This document shows, piece by piece, positions 55,621 to 64,000 of a stretch of 64,000 bases of DNA (position 1 is its first letter; the number at the start of each line of letters is the position of its first letter). The position numbers and the translations under genes were made by a program. The DNA comes from Ruminococcus bovis (GTDB taxonomy: Bacteria > Bacillota > Clostridia > Oscillospirales > Acutalibacteraceae), in contig NZ_CP039381.1 of assembly GCF_005601135.1 (NCBI RefSeq), positions 493,941-557,940 on the forward strand. Reading direction: 5' to 3'. Below the pieces are notes generated by a model. The model made no database searches, was not told where the DNA came from, and was given only the letters and a program-made list of their open reading frames with translations.

Positions 55621-56001
55621 TTATTTATCAGACTCATCATTCATTAGGTTTCTTTCATCAGAATAATATTCTTCTGTGGCTTTATTAGATTTTTCTCTTG
55701 CTTTATAAAAATTTTCCCTAGCTTTATAAAAATCTTTTTTTATTTTATAAAATTTTTCTCTAACTTTATATGATTTTTCAGTAGTCTTATAAAATTCATC
55801 TCTGGCTTTATAAAATTTTTCTTTAGCCTCACAAAATTCATCCATAGCTATGTAATATTCTTCTGTAGTTTTCCACATTTCATAGCTTTTTCTTACTTTT
55901 TTCGGTACATTATCTTTTAGCTTTACATTTTCTCCGTCTTCATCACAAGTGTACCAATTAGGATTCTTCATCCAATAAAAAAGTTCTTTATTTGTTGTCA
56001 T
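55621..56001 (-). CDS. 126-residue protein with a run of heptad repeats
   Basis: Not recognised. The N-terminus (about 1-45) reads FYWMKNPNWYTCDEDGENV. From residue 55 to about 117 the sequence is a string of nine seven-residue units of the form KFYKARE, DFYKARE and NFYKARE, strongly predicted to form a continuous amphipathic helix or coiled coil. At the DNA level the units are near-repeats (ttataaaatttttc variants), so the gene can expand or shrink. No signal peptide or membrane segment. It ends a cluster of small genes and shares their direction. Confidence 0.65.
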   Translation of the reverse strand: MTTNKELFYWMKNPNWYTCDEDGENVKLKDNVPKKVRKSYEMWKTTEEYYIAMDEFCEAKEKFYKARDEFYKTTEKSYKVREKFYKIKKDFYKARENFYKAREKSNKATEEYYSDERNLMNDESDK

Positions 56002-56015
56002 AAAATTGCCTACTT

Positions 56016-56228
56016 TTATCGTATAAATTCTACTTCACAATTTTGGAAAGTATCATCGCCATCATATTCAAATGCAACACAATTTTCTATATCGTAAGTT
56101 GGGACTAGTTCATATATTTGTCCCTTAATCTTCACCTTATTAAAAATAATATCAGGAATTGACTCAACTCTAATTACCCTATATTCAAACACTTGAAAAT
56201 CATCAATAATTTTTCTTTTGTTATCCAT
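56016..56228 (-). CDS. Small unrecognised protein, 70 residues
   Basis: The middle part (YRVIRVESIPDIIFNKVKIK then GQIYELVPTYD) suggests a small all-beta fold, loosely like the SH3-like products of the 53-residue gene at 56916. Fourteen bases upstream of the heptad-repeat gene. Function unknown. Confidence 0.5.
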   Translation of the reverse strand: MDNKRKIIDDFQVFEYRVIRVESIPDIIFNKVKIKGQIYELVPTYDIENCVAFEYDGDDTFQNCEVEFIR

Positions 56229-56369
56229 AGATATACACCTTTAACTTCATTCAACTTTTGTCTTTTATAAGCAACCCACATTCTGCTACTTTTCTTCTTT
56301 GGTTGCATTTTCCAAAAATTAAAAATATAATTGTTAGGTTTCTTCAAACCAATCAATATTATTAAAAAG

Positions 56370-56537
56370 TTAATAATCAATCTTCAGCATATGCCTACCG
56401 GTTAACTTATAATACTCTTCATCAGCTTTTTTAGCCTCAATCTTTATTTCTTCCGGTGCATCATCACGAATTGCTAAAAAACAAGATTCGTAGTCACGAT
56501 ATGTCCATTTTAAAAACTTATTAAATTTTCCTGTCAT
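56370..56537 (-). CDS. Small paralogue 1, 55 residues
   Basis: Starts MTGKFNKFLKWTYRDYE and ends APEEIKIEAKKADEEYYKLT plus GRHMLKIDY. The last 29 residues are identical to those of the next gene upstream, while residues 7-26 differ. This pattern, a constant C-terminal half with a variable N-terminal half, is unlike neutral drift after duplication. Soluble. Unrecognised. Confidence 0.6.
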   Translation of the reverse strand: MTGKFNKFLKWTYRDYESCFLAIRDDAPEEIKIEAKKADEEYYKLTGRHMLKIDY

Positions 56538-56599
56538 AATAATACCTCATTCAAAACATTAATAATTGCAAATTATATGTAATCAATAGTCGCAATTAT

Positions 56600-56764
56600 T
56601 TAATAATCAATCTTCAGCATATGCCTACCTGTTAACTTATAATACTCTTCATCAGCCTTCTTAGCCTCAATCTTTATTTCTTCCGGTGCATTAGGCTCTA
56701 TTCTTCGATTACAATTACGGTCAAGATATGACCACTTATCAAATTTATCAAATTTTCCTGTCAT
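56600..56764 (-). CDS. Small paralogue 2, 54 residues
   Basis: Starts MTGKFDKFDKWSYLDRN and shares its final 29 residues exactly with paralogue 1. A duplicated stretch of about 90 nearly identical bases covers the shared part. The two stop contexts (ttaataatcaatcttcagca) are identical. Likely a recent tandem duplication. Unrecognised. Confidence 0.6.
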   Translation of the reverse strand: MTGKFDKFDKWSYLDRNCNRRIEPNAPEEIKIEAKKADEEYYKLTGRHMLKIDY

Positions 56765-56803
56765 ATTACTATTCACCCTTTATGATTCACAATTTCAAAT
56801 AAC

Positions 56804-56917
56804 TCAGGTGGCTTCACCACTGTCATCAATAATTCTATACCAATCTTTTTCAATAGATATTACATCATATATTTTATTGTGAGTAAGCATTAAAAAGTTG
56901 GTTTCTCCTAAATACTT
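56804..56917 (-). pseudogene. Fragment similar to the next small gene, without a start codon
   Basis: In one frame this reads KYLGETNFLMLTHNKIYDVI followed by SIEKDWYRIIDDSGEAT. This parallels the neighbouring product (KYIGEISHPLELINGKVYEC, then YRVIDETDED). The first codons overlap the neighbour's stop and no start with a ribosome site is found, except an internal ATG giving 28 residues. Probably a truncated duplicate, or possibly a very small gene. Confidence 0.45.
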
Positions 56918-57077
56918 AATCTTCAACAACAATAAACTCCTCTTCAGGATATAAGTAATCTTCGTCAGTTTCGTCAATTACTCTGTACATACCATCTTCA
57001 TTACCTAGGCACTCATACACCTTGCCGTTAATAAGTTCTAATGGGTGGCTAATTTCACCAATATATTTTACTTTCAT
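56916..57077 (-). CDS. Small acidic SH3-like protein, 53 residues
   Basis: Begins MKVKYIGEISHPLELINGKV and ends YLYPEEEFIVVED. The alternation of short hydrophobic strands and the YxVIDE motif suggest an SH3-like barrel, as in many small phage or immunity-type proteins. Function unknown. Confidence 0.55.
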   Translation of the reverse strand: MKVKYIGEISHPLELINGKVYECLGNEDGMYRVIDETDEDYLYPEEEFIVVED

Positions 57078-57145
57078 ATAATCATCGATCCTCAAATTCA
57101 GTATTCAAAATTTCTATTAATACCTAATGTAGCAATAAAACATAT

Positions 57146-57454
57146 CTAAAGTAAATCATCTATATCAATCAATATATCATGAGAAATCATAAATTCAAGT
57201 TTATCAACATTAGTTGACTCTAAATACATTAAGTACTTTCTATAGTCTATATTCCCTAGTAATTTCTTTATTTCCTTAGCCAGTGCTTTTTCTTGTTCAT
57301 TTAAATGTTTTCTCCAATCAAAATAAATAGTAGCCATTTTATCAATGAGTATTTGTCCATTTTCATTGTCTTCTATAGCACCAAGTTCAATATATTTTCC
57401 TAAATCAGTACTAAAAATCAAATCATCAATTTTTCTAAATATTTCACCGTACAT
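57146..57454 (-). CDS. Unrecognised helical protein, 102 residues
   Basis: Mostly helical and acidic (FRKIDDLIFSTDLGKYIEL, then KALAKEIKKLLGNIDYRKYL) and ends ISHDILIDIDDLL. No signal or membrane segment. First gene of the small-gene cluster; size and composition would fit an immunity or antitoxin-type protein, but no toxin is present. Confidence 0.5.
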   Translation of the reverse strand: MYGEIFRKIDDLIFSTDLGKYIELGAIEDNENGQILIDKMATIYFDWRKHLNEQEKALAKEIKKLLGNIDYRKYLMYLESTNVDKLEFMISHDILIDIDDLL

Positions 57455-57680
57455 ACTAACACCTTAATTACTGTTGAAAATAATGTAAAATCAGCTTATG
57501 TAAACATTTATGAAAAGTAAATAAATATTATCTTACCTATATTTTATCATTCTAAAAAAATAACGCAATGCCAAAAATGGGACTTACCTCAAAAAATCAA
57601 AATTTTTAGTAAAAAATAATTTAAGTTTTATAAAATTAAGGTTCAAAGGTGTAGATTTTTTCAGCATAATTTATTATATG

Positions 57681-57749
57681 AAACTTTTGCAAAGTTCATA
57701 TTATCAAATCAAACTTCGCCATAGCTCGTTTTCTTTGATGTTCACTTAT
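57681..57749. repeat. Second short repeat, inverse copy
   Basis: Reads, in inverse, aagtgaacatcaaagaaaac followed by gagctatggcgaagtttga, as in the sequence nested in copy C at 32231-32300. About 60 of 70 bases agree by eye. Confidence 0.75.
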
Positions 57750-57855
57750 AAAAATAAATAAGAAAAACAAACGAAAAAAGAGCAACCAAATGGTTACTCA
57801 AAGCAAGGATAAATATGATTAAAAAGCCTGATTAATATAGCCACTAACATATAGA

Positions 57856-58040
57856 ACTCCCCCAACTTACTTTAGCTTAGAGGAAGTTACCTACCACGCT
57901 TGAAAGTTGCACATCAGAATTAAAGTAACTGATGAAATCCACTCGCTAAAAAAGGTTCAATAATAGGAAAGAATAACATTAAATTAGATAAATTATTGAT
58001 AGAAAACAATAATATGCAAATTGAAAAACTCAGCCGACCA
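57856..58040. repeat. rRNA-side repeat, unit 1
   Basis: Begins actcccccaacttacttta. It includes ggaagttacctaccacgctt, a tgatgaaatcc motif, and then ataggaaagaataacattaa. Units 2 (58271-58445) and 3 (58547-58655) repeat it with scattered changes. No reading frame is conserved across the copies. Confidence 0.85.
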
Positions 58041-58270
58041 GCCCATAGGTAAAAAATAAAGAAACAAAAAACGAGCAACAAAATAAATTACAATAAAACT
58101 ATGGCTCACAGTTGTAGGGTCCAACATCGTTGGACCGAGCAAATCATCCTCTATATTGGCATATTGCCCTATTCACATTTAAAAATAAATAAGAAATACA
58201 AACGAAAAAATGAGCAACCAAAAGGCTACCCACAAAAAGATAAATATGATTAAAAAAATGAGTCAATATT

Positions 58271-58445
58271 AACTCCCCAACTTACTCTAACTTAGAGGAA
58301 GTTATCTACCACGCTTGAGAATTACACATCTAAATTAAAGTATCTGATGAAATCCCCTGGCTAAAAACAGTCCAATAATAGGAAAGAATAACATTAAATT
58401 AGATATATTATTGATAGGAAACAAAACTATGCAAATTAAAAAACT
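58271..58445. repeat. rRNA-side repeat, unit 2
   Basis: Same order of blocks as unit 1, about 85 percent similar by eye. A stretch with the ggtccaac/gttggacc palindrome (58117-58134) lies between units 1 and 2 and is another variant of the gggcgaac module of the dispersed element. Confidence 0.85.
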
Positions 58446-58546
58446 CGCCTTCTCGCCCAGTTGGATTCTATGGGATAAACAAAAACAGAGTAGCTATTGC
58501 TACTCTAATACATAAGACTATTAAACTAATAAAACTAAATAATATT

Positions 58547-58655
58547 AACTCCCCCAACTTACTATAGCTTAGAGGAAGTTACCTACCACACTTGAAAATT
58601 ACACATCAGAATTAAAGTATATGATGAAATCCCCTCGCTAAAAACAGTCCACCGG
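58547..58655. repeat. rRNA-side repeat, unit 3
   Basis: First half only. It diverges after gctaaaaacagtcca, where a short hairpin gtccaccggac is present. It lies next to the rRNA-operon terminator. Confidence 0.8.
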
Positions 58656-58706
58656 ACTGTTTTCTTAACGCTCGCCTTCGAGCCCATTGATATATAAAGG
58701 AAACAA

Positions 58707-58735
58707 ACGAAAAAAACGAGCAACCAAATGGTTAC
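58707..58735 (-). terminator. Terminator of the rRNA operon
   Basis: On the minus strand gagtaacc / ggttgctc with an ATTT loop is followed by gttttttt. It comes just after tRNA-Asn. Similar hairpins at about 57770-57800 and 58204-58232 belong to the repeated units downstream. Confidence 0.85.
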
Positions 58736-58745
58736 TCATTTTCTT

Positions 58746-58821
58746 TGGCTCCCCCAACTGGGCTCGAACCAGTGACATCATGATTAACAGTCATGCGCTC
58801 TACCGACTGAGCTATGGAGGA
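58746..58821 (-). tRNA. tRNA-Asn (anticodon GTT)
   Basis: A cloverleaf can be drawn. The acceptor tcctcca pairs with tggggga, the D arm is agctcagtcggtagagc, the anticodon loop reads ctGTTaa and the T arm ggttcgagcc. CCA is encoded. Confidence 0.95.
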
Positions 58822-58830
58822 ATATATAAA

Positions 58831-58948
58831 TGTTGGCGTCTTCCTATTTTCACAGGCCGCTTCCAGCCAACTATCTTCGGCACTACTGAGCTTAACTTCT
58901 GTGTTCGGGATGGGAACAGGTGGACCCTCAGCGTCATCGACACCAACT
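58831..58948 (-). rRNA. 5S ribosomal RNA
   Basis: On the minus strand it contains cccatcccgaacacagaagt and ttaagctc, the conserved 5S core, with closing ends ttggtg and gccaaca. Length about 118. Confidence 0.95.
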
Positions 58949-58980
58949 ATTTATTTACCTCTATTTAATTGCTTGGGTCT

Positions 58981-59055
58981 TGGTGACCCGTGCGAGAATC
59001 GAACTCGCGTTGCCGCCGTGAGAGGGCGGAGTCTTAACCGCTTGACCAACGGGCC
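58981..59055 (-). tRNA. tRNA-Glu (anticodon CTC)
   Basis: Acceptor ggcccgt with acgggtc, anticodon stem ccgcc/ggcgg around the loop ctCTCac, T arm gagttcgattctc and encoded CCA. It lies between 23S and 5S. Confidence 0.92.
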
Positions 59056-59099
59056 AATTCTCTTCGGCTAGAGCGGTTGCCCAGCTCCAACCTTCTCTT

Positions 59100-59175
59100 T
59101 GGTGCGCCATCAGGGGTTCGAACCCGGGACACCCTGATTAAGAGTCAGGTGCTCTACCAACTGAGCTAATGGCGC
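59100..59175 (-). tRNA. tRNA-Lys (anticodon CTT)
   Basis: Acceptor gcgccat with atggcgc, D arm agctcagttggtagagc, anticodon loop ctCTTaa, T arm gggttcgaacccc, encoded CCA. Lies between 23S and 5S, upstream of tRNA-Glu. Confidence 0.93.
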
Positions 59176-59249
59176 ATATTGTGCTCTGCACCTTCAAAAC
59201 TGAATAAAGAATTTCTAGCTAAATTTGCTGACCAAAAAAGACTCTTGTG

Positions 59250-62071
<2,822 letters not shown>

Positions 62072-62312
62072 ATTGAGATATCTTTTTGGTTCTTTCGTTT
62101 AAGTAAATTAATTTACTCTACTCGCAGATAAATAGGCTTTATTTCCTATTTACCCTTTTTCAGCTTAATTGTAGTTTTATTACCTGTTAGTTTAAATAAA
62201 TACTTGAGTTTTATTTTCCTGTTTGTAATAAACTATCTCGCTATCTTTTCTTTATTCAGTTTTCAAGGTGCATTTTTAGAGGATCACTGACTTTTAGTCG
62301 GCTTTTCCTCTT

Positions 62313-62389
62313 TGGTGGGCTTAAGTGGACTCGAACCACCGACCTCCCGCTTATCAGGCGGACGCTCTAACCAGCTGAGCTATAAGCCC
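62313..62389 (-). tRNA. tRNA-Ile (anticodon GAT)
   Basis: Acceptor gggctta with taagccc, anticodon loop ctGATaa, T arm ggttcgagtcc, encoded CCA. In the 16S-23S spacer. Confidence 0.96.
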
Positions 62390-62426
62390 ATATTCTCTGG
62401 CTTGGTGCTTCTATTACTCAAGCCTT

Positions 62427-62502
62427 TGGTGGAGATAAGCGGGATCGAACCGCTGACCCCCTGCTTGCAAAGCAGGTGCTCTCCCAGCTGAGCTATACCC
62501 CC
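62427..62502 (-). tRNA. tRNA-Ala (anticodon TGC)
   Basis: Acceptor gggggta with tatctcc (G-U pairs), anticodon loop ttTGCaa, T arm cggttcgatcccg, encoded CCA. First gene after 16S, so the spacer order is Ala then Ile. Confidence 0.96.
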
Positions 62503-62597
62503 ATATCTCTTTAGGGTCGGACCCTGAAAATTAAACAACAAACTTGAAATCCATTCTGACCTTGGATATGAGTTACTTACTTTCACTCATTTCTCCA

Positions 62598-64000
<1,403 letters not shown>

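Noticed and set aside
56174..56380. A 68-codon minus-strand frame overlapping the 70-residue gene
   Set aside because: It overlaps two better-supported small genes and has a hydrophobic start of low complexity with no ribosome site.
57920..57960. ctgatga / gaaa-like hammerhead ribozyme core in the rRNA-side repeats
   Set aside because: The ctgatga string is not kept in unit 3, and no closing helix followed by the second core strand could be drawn.
57856..58655. CRISPR-like array
   Set aside because: Units are long, spaced irregularly, and diverge; there are no short identical repeats with unique spacers and no cas gene.

Overview
The window looks like chromosomal DNA of a low-GC, Gram-positive, anaerobic gut Firmicute of the Ruminococcus (Oscillospiraceae) type. 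The pointers are an AdhE fermentative alcohol dehydrogenase preceded by a Rex-type operator, a secreted GH13 alpha-amylase carrying a starch-binding module and a type I dockerin joined by Thr-rich linkers (the arrangement known from the Ruminococcus bromii amylosome), a dlt-like operon, consensus AAGGAG ribosome sites and low GC throughout. The species was not confirmed. The partial 16S gene at the right end would settle it.

Layout. 1-1435 is non-coding: a probable structured RNA (about 43-340) and one copy of a dispersed repeat. 1436-8401 holds adhE, a LysR regulator, an ABC-F ATPase and a secretion-signal-free SGNH hydrolase. 8722-11097 holds a cupin, a MarR regulator and a decayed DDE insertion sequence flanked by a 26-bp direct repeat. 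11226-19759 is a run of co-directional genes: an SDR oxidoreductase, three LicD-family proteins (only the middle one keeps the catalytic Asp cluster), a lipoprotein amidase and a GH3-like protein without its catalytic core. 20986-24758 has a PP2C phosphatase and the dockerin amylase. 24944-29600 has a ThDP enzyme, a cytidylyltransferase/oxidoreductase fusion and an O-antigen-ligase-like membrane protein. The LicD and cytidylyltransferase genes together suggest phosphate-linked decoration of a cell-surface glycan, but that is inference.

29642-41607 holds a MutS-like ATPase, a YnzC-type protein, a Na/Pi cotransporter, the complete pstSCAB-phoU phosphate operon (Pho-box-like repeats lie upstream of both phosphate units), endonuclease IV and SfsA. 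41782-49224 has two zinc-ribbon membrane proteins, an IS30 element inserted in a dispersed repeat, a 46-residue Cys-rich peptide, a nucleotidyltransferase-like protein and a GH25 lysozyme with Big2 domains. 49864-55271 has a SAM methyltransferase and a dltABCD-like operon. 55621-57454 is a cluster of small unrecognised genes that includes a duplicated pair. 58746-64000 is a ribosomal RNA operon on the minus strand: 16S - tRNA-Ala - tRNA-Ile - 23S - tRNA-Lys - tRNA-Glu - 5S - tRNA-Asn. The 16S gene runs off the window.

The most striking non-coding content is a family of roughly 0.2-0.9 kb intergenic elements (six copies) with imperfect terminal inverted repeats of about 50 bp and interchangeable internal palindromic modules. 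Four minisatellite-type tandem arrays and a three-copy repeat downstream of the rRNA operon are also present.
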